Source of the DNA: Gari tellinella
Taxonomy: Eukaryota > Mollusca > Bivalvia > Cardiida > Psammobiidae
Direction of reading: 5' to 3'
Assembly: GCA_922989275.2 (NCBI GenBank)
Contig: OV277857.1
Coordinates: 6,076,001-6,140,000 of the forward strand
Length of the DNA stretch: 64,000 nt
This document shows, in pieces, positions 37,520 to 46,768 of the stretch (position 1 is the stretch's first letter; every line of letters starts with the position of its first letter). The notes under the pieces are model-generated. The model searched no databases. It had not been told where the DNA came from and was given only the letters and a program-made list of their open reading frames with translations. A program made the position numbers and the translations under genes.

Positions 37520-38170
37520 TTAACCCATTACCCCATAGCCTGTTTCTAGTTTTGAAGAAGGTTGACTATTTAAAGCAGGTTGAAAGTAAACCAGTCTCGA
37601 ATGCGCCTTGAGGCACATTCTGCTTTACTTTCAGCTCGCTTAAGCCTTTCAGCCAACATCCGCCAAAATACAGAAAATATTTTTTCATTACCCATTAACT
37701 CATAAGCGTAAACATATTAATCTATGACTGTATAAATTGCAACTATTTTCTTCAGTAGAGGAATAAATTAAAGGCGTAAAAAGGTGTATTTATGGGGTAC
37801 AGCCTTCCCTCTCTACAACAACATCTAATGGGAGACAGAAAATATGTGTGTTGTTCGGAGGGAGTCGTTATAGGGAGGGAAAGTGGCTGATATTTGCAAA
37901 CAGCTTGAATCCAGATCAGACGCCGCGTAACGCGGCGTCTGATCTGGATTCAAGCTGTTTGACACTCGTCATTAAGCTTTTATAATCTTTCAAAATGTCA
38001 CCAATGCAACTTTTAGAAAAACAGCAGACGACAATTTCAAGCAGACGATATTGCAACTTCGAAACGTTAGTCATACTTGTCTTGTTTAGGGAACTGCAAT
38101 AAGGGTCGTTGTAAGGAGGGAGTCGTTGTTGGGAGGGCCGTTGTAGAGAGGGAGCGCTGTAATGGGTTAA
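37520..38170 (+). mobile_element. PB-alpha MITE split by a Tig-beta element
   Basis: TTAA 37520-37523 and 38167-38170. The hairpin contains an extra CAGTCTC. The R end TATTTATGGGG is cut at TA (37798-37799) and resumes TAATGGGTTAA after 38159, giving an exact TA duplication. Another short PB-alpha end (TTACCCATTAACTC) lies within the R half near 37687. Confidence 0.88.
37800..38159. mobile_element. Tig-beta MITE: TA ends carrying a beta2 hairpin
   Basis: TA on both sides. Ends CAGCCTTCCCTCTCTACAAC and GTTGTAGAGAGGGAGCGCTG pair. Repeated GGGAGTCGTT, GGAGGGAGTCGTT and GGAGGGCCGTT lie near the ends. The centre (37897-37961) is a perfect beta2 palindrome, CAAACAGCTTGAATCC with GACGCCGCG. The flank AGCAGACGACAATTTCAAGC, AGACGA matches PB-beta2b. 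360 bp. A truncated relative lies at 40979-41093. Confidence 0.87.
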
Positions 38171-38275
38171 GCCTACGAAGAGTGAACTCTTATCGTGCTA
38201 ACAGTAGGTTGTATGGGACTGTTGTTGACTGTAAAGGCCAGGATGAAAGCAAAACAGAAAGCGACTATAAAATTA

Positions 38276-38488
38276 TTAACCCTTATCCTACAGTGATATC
38301 GTCTGCTTCGAAATTGTCGTTTGCAAAGTTTGTTAAATTTAGATTTATACATGTTTTAAGTAAAGAAACCTAAAGAAGAGTGTCAAACAGTTTTTATCAA
38401 GATCAGACGCCGCGTTACGCGGCGTCTGATCTTGATCTAAACTGTTTGCAAAACTCAATAAAGTCGCGCCCAGCAGGCAAAGGGTTAA
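38276..38488 (+). mobile_element. PB-beta2b MITE, full length
   Basis: TTAA 38276-38279 and 38485-38488, 213 bp. Left TTAACCCTTATCC, right CAGCAGGCAAAGGGTTAA. Core AAACAGTTTTTATCAAGATC, GACGCCGCG, TTA, mirror. Confidence 0.9.
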
Positions 38489-39170
38489 GAATGACAGAAA
38501 TCGTGATCCAGATCAACAAGGCATGCAATATCTACAAATACATCATTGAACAAATACAATCAAATTGACAATGTCACCAAAAGCTTGCAGAATGTTTGAT
38601 CCAGATCCATATTGATCATTTGTTTTCCCTCAGGTTTTTTTTTGTTCTGCTAGTTAAATTCTAATCTTCAGAGAAAACTTAAAACCAGTCAAACAGTAGG
38701 TCAACGATTGGGGGAAAAAGCATCTTGAGAACATCTGATTTCACACAAAATTCGTAACAATTATTCCGTGGTCTGGCAATTCCCTGATTATGGAGACAGT
38801 TCAAATCTTCCGATATCCTACACGCCGTGTTTTCATGGTGAATTTATCTTCGGAAAAATGTCAATTAAAAACTGCCCTGAGACAATATGCTGGTGAAAGA
38901 TTGCATAATCAAACAAACATGGAGAAAATGAACAATAATCTTTGATAAATTCTTTCAAAGGACACAAATTACCGAGGGTCGGGAAGATCAGATCTGAATG
39001 TGAGATTTCCAAATGTTAGTCATAAGATCTGCAATTGATTTTTTCACTGGCCTGACCAACTTATATTCTCAAATGAGTTTAAAATGGCTGCCTGCAGGAA
39101 AAAAATAGCCACCTGCTAAAATCATGAAAACAAGAAACGTTGCCTTTAAACCCGTTTGAACCATTAGAGT
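38489..39170. other. Unique stretch, nothing recognised
   Basis: About 0.7 kb with no frame over 62 codons; a stray TTTGATCCAGATCC at 38600 is a beta remnant. Confidence 0.45.
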
Positions 39171-39343
39171 CAGGGCTTACGATAAGGGGAGTATTTCAAA
39201 AACTAAAGTCTTTATTTCTGCATTAAACCCTATGGTCAAAGAGACAATTCTAATGACTCGTAGTAACACCCGAGGATTTGGTACTAAAATAAATGAGAAA
39301 ATGTTGGATTTGTATGGTTTACTCCCTTTGATCTTGAGCCCTG
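39171..39343 (+). mobile_element. hAT-gamma MITE with one hairpin arm deleted
   Basis: Ends CAGGGCTTACGATAAGG and TTGATCTTGAGCCCTG. AACCCTATGGT passes directly to CAAAGAGACAATTCTAATGA: the left arm is gone. 173 bp. Confidence 0.82.
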
Positions 39344-39372
39344 ATAAGGGTCAGGCATAATTTAAATGCATC

Positions 39373-39558
39373 CTTGGCAAACAGTGCATCTGTGAAGAGT
39401 ATACTTGTCCAAAAGGAACTCTCTAATCAAGGTCTGCATGGTTTGTCATTAATGCAATTCATCAACAAATGCAACCCTTAAAAAGTTAAAAATGATTTAA
39501 AACTAAATTGGAAACTGGGATTAATATGTTGTCCAATCGAAGTTTCAGCGAGGATCGA
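39373..39558 (+). mobile_element. PB-beta1b element, decayed
   Basis: TTGGCAAACAGTGCATCTGT, GAAGAGTATACTTGTCC, a broken core and right end GTTGTCCAATCGAAGTTTC, AGCGAGG. Confidence 0.6.
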
Positions 39559-39729
39559 AAGCCGGTAACCCTGGTTATATAGTGACTAGATTGAAAGAAA
39601 TGAGCGATGAAAATTCTCAGATTACATGTTTATATCATATTTCTAAGAATCGTTAACCATTCTCATACTATCAGTGTATATTGACATTTTTTGCTATTAT
39701 AACTTCTATTGGGATTGGTTTTGCATATA

Positions 39730-39991
39730 TTAACCCATTCCTCCTGTAAATACGTCTATTTTATGCCTATAATTTATTCTTCGATCCTCTGCAGAAAATA
39801 GTTCCTTTTTAAACTGTCATGAATATGTATCATAAGAAATATTTTCTTTATCCTAGCAGATAATAGCTTAAAGCAGGCTGAAAGTAAAGCAGAATGTGCC
39901 TTAATTAAGGCACATTCTGCTTTACTTTCAACCTGCTTTAATTGATCATCATTCTTTAAAACTAGAAACAGGCCATGGGGAAATGGGTTAA
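39730..39991 (-). mobile_element. PB-alpha MITE, inverted, full length
   Basis: TTAA 39730-39733 and 39988-39991, 262 bp. Hairpin GCAGAATGTGCC around TTAATTAA, a duplicated centre as in the copy at 9814. Confidence 0.92.
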
Positions 39992-40064
39992 AGCTTTATG
40001 AAACAGTATAGACTCAGATCTGACAGTTCATTCAGGGTATGTACTGTTGTCTTATAAGATCTGT

Positions 40065-40223
40065 CTGACTTTCAGCCTGCTTTAAGTTACCATGCATCTG
40101 CTTGAATATAGAAAATATTTCTTATGGCACATATTCATGACTATATTAATAGGGACTATTTTTTTCAGTTGAGGTATAAATTAGTGACGTTAAAAGGCAT
40201 ATATATTAATGCTGTAATGGGTT
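40065..40223 (+). mobile_element. PB-alpha R half
   Basis: TGACTTTCAGCCTGCTTTAA, ACCATGCATCTGCTTG and onwards to GCTGTAATGGGTTC. The hairpin's left arm is replaced by a worn beta piece (AAACAGTATAGACTCAGATC, 40003). Confidence 0.75.
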
Positions 40224-40284
40224 CATTTGTAACGACGGGAGATGGGTTATCTGGAAATAAGATGTCAGGATTTCGAAGAGCACA

Positions 40285-40465
40285 CAGGGCTCCAGATAAG
40301 AGGGAGTAAACTGAACAAATTCAACGTTTTCTCAATCATTTCAACACCAAATCCTATGGTGTTACTACTCATTAGAATCGTCTCTTCGAGACAATTCTAA
40401 TGAGTAGTGACACCATAAAGTTTGATGCAGAAATTAAGATTTACCTCCCCTTATCTGGAGCCGTT
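40285..40465 (-). mobile_element. hAT-gamma MITE with 6-bp target duplication
   Basis: AGCACA at 40279-40284 and 40466-40471. Left end CAGGGCTCCAGATAAGAGG, right end TTATCTGGAGCCGTT. Hairpin TTAGAATCGTCTC, TTC, GAGACAATTCTAA. Confidence 0.9.
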
Positions 40466-40679
40466 AGCACAAGGTCAAAAGCAGTGATAGCGGACCGCAT
40501 ACGTTTGCTCCCATATGATTAGTCGCAGACATACTTTGTGATTTATTCATGATTTCTAATTGCGCCAATATTCCAGTGCTCTGTGTACATATACCATGTG
40601 ACATAGTTTTATTCATTACCCTAGTAGTAGAGTTTACTGGACACATACACATATATTTACCGGTATATATAATCATATA

Positions 40680-40886
40680 CAGTAAAACCTCGCTATTACG
40701 ACCACTCAAATGAAGGCTAATTGATTATATTATAGAGAGGTGACTGCTTAAAGCAAGGTGACAGTGAAACAGAAAGCTCCTAAAGGAGCTTTCTGTTTCA
40801 CTGTCACCTTGCTTTAAGCGGTCACCTATCGTAAACAACCTAATAATTAACATAATTTACTGGTCGTAATAGAGAGGTTTTTACTG
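40680..40886. mobile_element. Tig-alpha MITE, full length
   Basis: TA 40678-40679 and 40887-40888; 207 bp. Ends CAGTAAAACCTCGCTATTAC and AATAGAGAGGTTTTTACTG. Alpha1 hairpin with 40-bp arms: CTTAAAGCAAGGTGACAGTG, AAACAGAAAGCTCC, TAAA, mirror. Confidence 0.93.
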
Positions 40887-40925
40887 TACTACCAATAAGT
40901 GTTGGATCAGTATTTGATACCTGGG

Positions 40926-41237
40926 TTAATCCATTACCCCATAAATATACAGACATCGGATATGTACCATAAGAAATTCAGTGCTCCCTCTCTATATAAT
41001 ACAACAACATCCAATGGGAGGCAAAGATTGTGTGTGTTGTTTGGAGGGAGTGTTATAGAGAGGGAAATTGGCTTACATTTACAAACAACTTGAATCCAGA
41101 CACCGCATAATCGAACGTAATCCTAGATGATTATAATTTAAAAGCAGGCTGGAAGTAAAGCAGAATGCACCTTTAGCATGCTGCTTTAAGTGGTCACCTG
41201 TGTTTAAAACCGGCAACAGGCTATCGGGTAAAGGATT
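40926..41237 (-). mobile_element. PB-alpha MITE split by truncated Tig-beta
   Basis: TTAA 40926-40929; the R half reaches ACCATAAGAAATT, is interrupted by 40979-41120, and resumes at TTTAAAAGCAGGCTGGAAG. L end CTATCGGGTAAAGG. The hairpin has one arm shortened. Confidence 0.78.
40979..41120 (+). mobile_element. Tig-beta element, 5' part
   Basis: CAGTGCTCCCTCTCTATATA, ACAACATCCAATGGGAGGC and TTGTTTGGAGGGAGTG match the left 100 bp of the element at 37800; ACAAACAACTTGAATCCAGA, CACCGCATAA is the start of a beta2 core, then it breaks. Confidence 0.72.
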
Positions 41238-41304
41238 TACAAAACAGTGTTGGTTGATAGACTTGTATTAAGCAACTATTCTTTGATGAATCTAGATATC
41301 TTAT

Positions 41305-41355
41305 TAGACAGGTGACTGCTTAATGTGAGGTACAAAATAATGTAGAAATCTCCTA
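41305..41355. repeat. Half alpha hairpin
   Basis: GACAGGTGACTGCTTAATGT, GAGGTACAAAATAATGTAGA, AATCTCC: left arm of a TTAATGCAGGA-type hairpin. Confidence 0.45.
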
Positions 41356-41571
41356 GTTTTAAAGACAGGTGACTACTTAAAGCAGGTAAAAAGTACTTAG
41401 CAGAATAGGCCTTTACTAAAATCAGACTTCTTTAATTAAGCTAACATCTGCTAGGATATAGTATACATTTCTTACATATAACGCATATTCATGACTAAAA
41501 TTTGGAACTATTTTCTGCAGTTGTGGAAAAATCTTTGAGTCTTAAAAGGCAGATCTAAATTATGGGATTAA
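41356..41571 (+). mobile_element. PB-alpha MITE, L end lost
   Basis: From TAGTTTTAAAGACAGGTGAC through a broken hairpin to the R end TATGGGATTAA, whose TTAA (41568-41571) is shared with the next copy. Confidence 0.75.
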
Positions 41572-41817
41572 CCCATTACAAAATAGCCTATTTCCAGTTT
41601 TGAAAACAGGTGACCACTTAAAGGATGTTGAAAGTAAAGCAGAATGTGCCTTAAGGCACATTCTGCTTTACTTTCAACCTCCTATTAGCTACTATCAGTT
41701 AGAATATAGAAAATATTTCTCATGGTAAATGTTCAAGACTATAAATTGGAAATATTTTCTTTAGGGTATGAATAAATCAAATGCGTAAATATGTGTATCT
41801 AAGGAGTAATGGCTTAA
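41568..41817 (+). mobile_element. PB-alpha MITE, full length
   Basis: TTAA 41568-41571 and 41814-41817, 250 bp. Hairpin perfect: AGCAGAATGTGCC, TTAA, mirror. R end GGAGTAATGGCTTAA. Confidence 0.9.
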
Positions 41818-41971
41818 GAAGGTTATATATAGTATTCATATCTTGCATGATGTAACCACCTGTATTTAAGAATAAATTACTCAAATGGCTTTCTACTAAT
41901 TGCAAATTTGGTTGTATAAATAATGGAAGTTATTTTTAAATATCATAATTACAATGATTAATATATGAATA

Positions 41972-42223
41972 TTAACCCGTTACACCATAGCCTGTTTCTA
42001 AAATTGAAAATAGGTGACCACTTAAAGCAGGTTGAAAGTAAAGCAGAATGTGCCTTAAGGCACATTCTGCTTTACTTTCAGCCTGCTTTAAGCTTCCATC
42101 CGCTAAAATATAGAATATATTTCTTTCAATACATATTCATAACTGTATGAATTAAAACTATTTTCTTAAGTGGATGAATAAATTAAAGGCGTAAAAAGGC
42201 ATATTTATGGGGTAATGGGTTAA
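41972..42223 (+). mobile_element. PB-alpha MITE, full length, with related empty site
   Basis: TTAA 41972-41975 and 42220-42223, 252 bp. Flanks TATGAATA and ATAAAGTTCC; the second tandem copy at 42650-42670 reads TATGAATATCAAATAAAGCTCC without the element. Confidence 0.94.
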
Positions 42224-42256
42224 ATAAAGTTCCAGTAATTGATTAATTGTTCCAGA

Positions 42257-42535
42257 TTTGATTTGATTTGTTTTGATTTTACGTCGCTTTCAACAGTATT
42301 TCAGTCATATCGCGACGTCCAGCTAATTATAGGTGGAGGAAGACCCCAGAAGTCCTTTATGCACTGTTTCAGGCACAAATCGGCAACTGGGTAGAACCAC
42401 CGACCTTCCGCAAGCCAGCTGAAAGGCTTCCTCACATGAAAAATCCGAACGACCCTACTGGGATTCGAACTCACAGCGGTGAGGAGCTTAGTGATGTAAG
42501 TCACAGTGACTATACCACTAGGCCACGGAGGCCCC
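42257..42535 (-). mobile_element. tRNA-derived SINE with 12-bp target duplication
   Basis: On the minus strand: GGGGCCTCCGTGGCCTAGTG (A-box region) and GAGTTCGAATCCCAGTAGGG (B box GTTCGAATCC), then GCTGGCTTGCGGAAGGTCGG, a 3' body and a tail of CAAAT/CAAAA repeats. AATTGTTCCAGA lies at 42245-42256 and 42536-42547. The related tandem copy at 42674-42686 has the single, uninterrupted target. About 279 bp. The body resembles mollusc SINEs from memory. A 78-codon minus frame is an artefact of it. Confidence 0.92.
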
Positions 42536-42954
42536 AATTGTTCCAGAACCCATATGACTAATATATATCTCCTGATATTTTTCAGAAAAATATAAAATAA
42601 AATCTTATTGGTTAAGTATTAGTTCACTAATAATTACAATAATTAATATATGAATATCAAATAAAGCTCCGTTGATTAATTGTTCCAGAACCCATATGAC
42701 TAATATACATCTCTTGATATTTTTCAGAAAACATATCCAATAATCTTATGGGTTATATAGGTATCAATAATTACAATCTAGGTTTATCAAATTGAAGCAG
42801 CCCCATGGTACTTCATTAGTTTAAAAAATAGACAGGTCATATTTAAAAATTACTAGCACATTAATCTTGCAAAATGATGAGCTGCTTGATATTATGGTAT
42901 AAATTAACCTGACTTTGCTTGCTACTAGCATATATTTGATGTTTTGATGTATTA

Positions 42955-43075
42955 TAAACCCTATGGTGTCACTACTCGTTAGAATCATCTCTTCGAGTCG
43001 ATTCTAATGAGTAGATCCCACCTTAGGATTTGGTGCTGATAAATTGTTGGATTCGTTCAGTTTACTCAGTCTTGC
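42955..43075 (+). mobile_element. hAT-gamma fragment
   Basis: AAACCCTATGGTGTCACTAC, TCGTTAGAATCATCTC, TTC, GAGTCGATTCTAATGAG; continues to CAGTTTACTCAGTCTTG. Both CAGGGCTCC ends are missing. Confidence 0.75.
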
Positions 43076-43744
43076 ATTTTTCCCAATAAATTGAAAGTCA
43101 TCATGAAAATTCCACATCGTCAGGGTTAAGAGTTATTTAGCTTCAAGAAAAGAGAGCTATTGCGCAGTGGCTCTGCCGGGCGACCAGATGGATCAACTTA
43201 GCTCAGACAGTTATAACATCTATACGCCTATAAACCTTTAAAATGCTATAGAATTGTGTACCATAGCATTATATTGTATGCCGCATACCTGTAACTGTAC
43301 GTAATTGTCTTTATAAATGATGAAACATCATAAAGTCAATCAGTGAAGTTTGATCAAGATCTGATACCGAGTAATTTGAGAATTATATGGTAAGAAAGCG
43401 CAAGTCATGTCGCCATTATTAACCTAAAGGTTAACGCTCGACTTGCCTAAATTGTCATCTGCTTAACAAAAACCTTGCATCAACATTTTTGAAATGTTTT
43501 TATTAAATCATATTTTTCAGTCATGAATTGAAATCACGGTATGTAACAATTTTTCTATTGATTTGACAATTATCATACATTATGCATCCCAAATTATATT
43601 CTAAAATCATTTCGATTAATTTTTTTAAGATTTGCCACTGCTGTTGTCATGGGTAACGCTGTCTACATTATGTATGGAAAAGCTTAACCTTGACAGTGAC
43701 CCCCAAATTTAAAACAGTCTTCTAATTTCCCAAACTCTTAACAG
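43076..43744. other. Mostly unique stretch; X-box-like site
   Basis: A worn beta arm (TTTGATCAAGATCTGATACC) lies at 43348. GTTGTCATGGGTAAC at 43643-43657 resembles an RFX X-box with spacer. No frame over 60 codons. Confidence 0.4.
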
Positions 43745-43746
43745 TA

Positions 43747-43952
43747 CAGCAAAACCTCGCTATTACGACCACTCAATGATGTAAATTATTCGGTCTTTTA
43801 GTCAGCTGGCTGCTTAAAGCAAGATGAAAATAAAGAAGAAAGCTCCTTTAGGAGCTTTCTGCTTTATTTGTCATCTTGCTTTAAGCTATCACCTGTCTTT
43901 AAAACCATTGTTTAGTCACGTTTTAAGTGGTCGTAATAGACGAGTTTTACTG
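43747..43952. mobile_element. Tig-alpha MITE, full length
   Basis: TA 43745-43746 and 43953-43954, 206 bp. Ends CAGCAAAACCTCGCTATTAC and AATAGACGAGTTTTACTG. Alpha1 hairpin GAAGAAAGCTCC, TTTA, GGAGCTTTCTGC. Confidence 0.92.
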
Positions 43953-44229
43953 TATAGTAAGGAGGCTTCGAGATCTCGGAACATCAAAGTAAACGTGAGC
44001 GGTTTCCCATAATGCACTTTAGTGACCACCCCCTTCCTTCAAGTACCTCCTATTATGAAACTGTGATTATTACATCATAATGGCGTATTACCAAAATTTG
44101 TACCACATATGAAAATTAAGTATGCCATTTTTTTATGTTTAATGTATTTTTGTTGCTCCGCAGAGGACACTCAATCCAGGTTTCTCGTGCAGCTTACTTG
44201 GCTGGGAATTTCATGAGCATAATATATAA

Positions 44230-44440
44230 CTTTTAGCGCACCCAGGAACATCCGAGCAATTTGGCAAACAGATTTGATCCAGATCGGACACCTTGTTACT
44301 CAGCTTCTGATCTGAATCCAATCAAGTTTTGTCACTTGGGTTGCATTTCTGCAAGGATACAAGGGAATGATTTATTTTTAGAATTTTGGGCAGACAACCA
44401 TTTCAAAGCAGAAGACATCTATACATAGCTCACAGGGATA
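44230..44440. mobile_element. PB-beta2b-type element, decayed
   Basis: CAAACAGATTTGATCCAGAT, GGACACC, GTTACTCAGCTTCTGATCTG, AATCCAATCAAGTTTTG, with AAGCAGAAGACATC to the right. No TTAA ends. Confidence 0.6.
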
Positions 44441-44645
44441 AGCATATATGAGAAGAGGGGATGTCATAAAAAAGATGCCATATTTGTGCATTACTGCATG
44501 CAGGGAAACTAAATGATTCTACATCTCAACTCTTCAAACATGGAGATTTTATAAGAAACACTGGTAAATGTTGTAAAATGTGACAATCCCAGCTCCATTA
44601 GTCTTATAATTATTGTAAAATATATAATGCATTATCATGGAAACT

Positions 44646-44865
44646 AATACTTAGCCTTTTTCTATTTTTGAAAATAGTTGACCATAAAGCAGGTTTGAGG
44701 CACATTCTGCTTTACTTTCAGCCTGCTTTAAACTATTATCTGCTAGAATATAGAAAATATTTCTTTTGATTCTGTTTTGTAACAGTATATAAATTGGAAC
44801 TATTCTTTTCCGTAGATGAATAAATTAAAGGCGTAAAAGGGTGTATTTATGGGGTTACAGGTTAA
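44646..44865 (+). mobile_element. PB-alpha MITE with hairpin arm lost
   Basis: TACTTAGCCTTTTTCTA; AAAGCAGGTTTGAGGCACAT shows the left arm is deleted. R end TTTATGGGGTTACAGGTTAA (TTAA 44862-44865). Confidence 0.82.
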
Positions 44866-45081
44866 AACCTCTTTCCCTATCATACCCACAAGTATAACAG
44901 TTATTTTAAAACAGTTTGGACCCTGATGCATGTTCATGAACATAATTACATATTCATGAATAAGCAAAAAGTATTCATAAACATTTTAGCAAGTTCATGA
45001 ATCAACAGATGCAATGAAATATGTAATGTTGATTATTTTAACTTTTGAATCTTCATGGTTTCCAAATCGACTTATAAAGAG

Positions 45082-45300
45082 ATATACAACTATGAAGAGA
45101 ATAGTTCAACTTTGTACAGTCATAACTTATAATGTACCCTGAGAAATATTTTCTTTATCTTAGCAGGTAGTTAAGTAGCATAAAGCAGGCTGAAAGTAAA
45201 GTAGAATGCACCTCAAGGCACATTCTACTATATACTTTCGAGCATCTTTAAGTGGTCACCTGTCTTCAGCCATACAAAAAGGCTATGGTGTAATGGGCTT
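45082..45300 (-). mobile_element. PB-alpha MITE, inverted, R end truncated
   Basis: ACTATGAAGAGAATAGTTC onwards; hairpin GTAGAATGCACC, TCAA, GGCACATTCTAC with compensating GC to AT change on both arms (GCAGAAT to GTAGAAT). L end GGCTATGGTGTAATGGG. Confidence 0.82.
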
Positions 45301-45829
45301 TAGTGTTACCTAAAAAAGGTTTTTAATTACACACAAGGTAATAAACAGTTTACTATCTACCAATTGATTGACAAGCATTGGTCTAACCCAGCTGATCAAG
45401 CAGATGTCTTAACCAGCTTGGAGCATGAATATTTAGACAATTTACTTTTTTTGCAGTACAGGAGACAATTAATTTTATAACTATTTGAGTATGCTGTCGT
45501 TCCCAATTACATTTCTCAAAGTGCTGCAAACCAGGAACTGGACGGCATTTCATTATGTTCGCAAAAATTAAAAATACTGCTTCCTTTGTTATGGAAGCAA
45601 AAACACAGTAACAATGTCAACTTCTATTATAAAGGAAACAGATTCACTAATTGACCCAATCTTCTCATGCTGCGTAAACAAAGAAACTTAAAAGATATCC
45701 CATGATGCAAGAGTTACCCACAATTCTTAGGTTTCCTAACCAAGGGTTCCATTCAACAGGATATATACAAAATTGCAACCAAACACCTGCAGCTGACTCT
45801 GACTGTTAGGTCCCAGGTCTGGTTTGATT
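45301..45829. other. Unique stretch, nothing recognised
   Basis: No hairpin or array; no frame over 60 codons. Confidence 0.4.
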
Positions 45830-45930
45830 TGGTCCATGCTTTAACCTGGCCTTTACTCCATAGCTTATTTCTATGATTTGGTCCACGATTTAACCTAGCC
45901 CTACGATTTGGTCCATGTTTTAACCTGGCC
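45830..45930 (+). repeat. Short tandem copies of a PB-alpha L edge
   Basis: GATTTGGTCCATGCTTTAAC, CTGGCCTTTACTCCATAGC, TTATTTCTAT; then GATTTGGTCCACGATTTAAC, CTAGCCCTAC; then GATTTGGTCCATGTTTTAAC leading into a complete element. The host flank plus part of the L end was repeated up to three times. Confidence 0.75.
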
Positions 45931-46221
45931 TTTACTCCATTGCTTATTTCTAGTATTAAATATAGCTGACCACTTAAAGCAGGTTGAAAGTAAAGCAGAA
46001 TGCGCCTTAAAGCGCATTCTGCTTTACTTTCAGCCTGCTTTAAGCTACCATCTGCTAGAATGTAGAAAATATTTTATTGTGGTACATAATTCCTTATTGT
46101 ATAAAATGAAACTATTTTCTTCAGCTGAAAAAATATATTAAATAATATAATATAAATATACATATTATAAAATATTATATTAAATGAACTAAAAGAAGCT
46201 TCTGTTTAGTAAAGGGTTTAA
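45920..46221 (+). mobile_element. PB-alpha MITE, long R half
   Basis: TTAA 45920-45923 and 46218-46221, 302 bp. Hairpin GCAGAATGCGCC, TTAA, AGCGCATTCTGC. The extra length is an AT-only stretch at 46130-46185, itself nearly palindromic (ATAATATAAT and mirror). Confidence 0.88.
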
Positions 46222-46500
46222 CAACCTCTATCATAACAGAAACATGACCTCAGTCATAGTCTTTACAAGTTTATTTTCCTAATTTAGGATTTCTTTTATG
46301 AAATATCCACTTGAATTGATAGTTTTACATGTAGCATCAAATAATTTAGATCAAAATCAGACACCATCTTATTTGAGAAAAGACAATCTAAAATAATTCT
46401 CCAACTGAATATTAATTTATTAAACTCCACCCACTATGAATATCTCTCACCTGAATTACTTCATTGGCTAACAAAATACAGACAAATTCTCAGAGGAAAT

Positions 46501-46727
46501 AATATTGCATGCGTACCTAATCTCAGACATATCCTATAAGAAAACAGTGTAGACCCTGATCAGACAGCTCCTGAATAATATTGCATGAGTACCAAATCTC
46601 AGACAGATCCTATAAGAAAACAGTGCAGACCCTGATCAGACAGCTCCTGAATAATATTGCATGAGTACCTATTCTCAGACATATCCTATAAGAAAACAGT
46701 AGAGGCCCTGATCAGACAGCTCCTGAA
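46501..46727 (+). repeat. 76-bp tandem array built on half a beta1 hairpin
   Basis: Three units start at 46501, 46577 and 46653, each AATATTGCATGMGTACC, CTCAGACATATCCTATAAG, AAAACAGTGTAGACCCTGAT, CAGACAGCTCCTGAAT. Only the last unit is followed by the matching right arm, so only it can fold into the hairpin. Confidence 0.9.
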
Positions 46728-46760
46728 GGAGCTGTCTGATCAGGGTCTACACTGTTTTCA
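46695..46760. repeat. Beta1 hairpin closing the 76-bp array
   Basis: AAAACAGTAGAGGCCCTGAT, CAGACAGCTCC, TGAA, GGAGCTGTCTG and mirror with GGGTCTACACTGTTTT. The centre CAGACAGCTCC replaces the common CAGAGGGCTCC on both arms. Confidence 0.82.
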
Positions 46761-46768
46761 TAAATTAA

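Larger units (their letters stand above)
41946..42770. repeat. Tandem duplication, unit about 140 bp, carrying two insertions
   Basis: Unit: TAATTACAAT, ATTAATATATGAATAT, AAATAAAG, TTGATTAATTGTTCCAG, AACCCATATGACTAATATA, TTGATATTTTTCAG. Copy 1 (41946-42630) holds a PB-alpha MITE and a SINE; copy 2 (42631-42767) has neither. Subtracting the insertions leaves about 146 against 138 bp. A third start lies at 42768. Confidence 0.88.

Noticed and set aside
42301..42537. 78-codon minus frame
   Set aside because: It is a translation of the SINE, including its A and B boxes.
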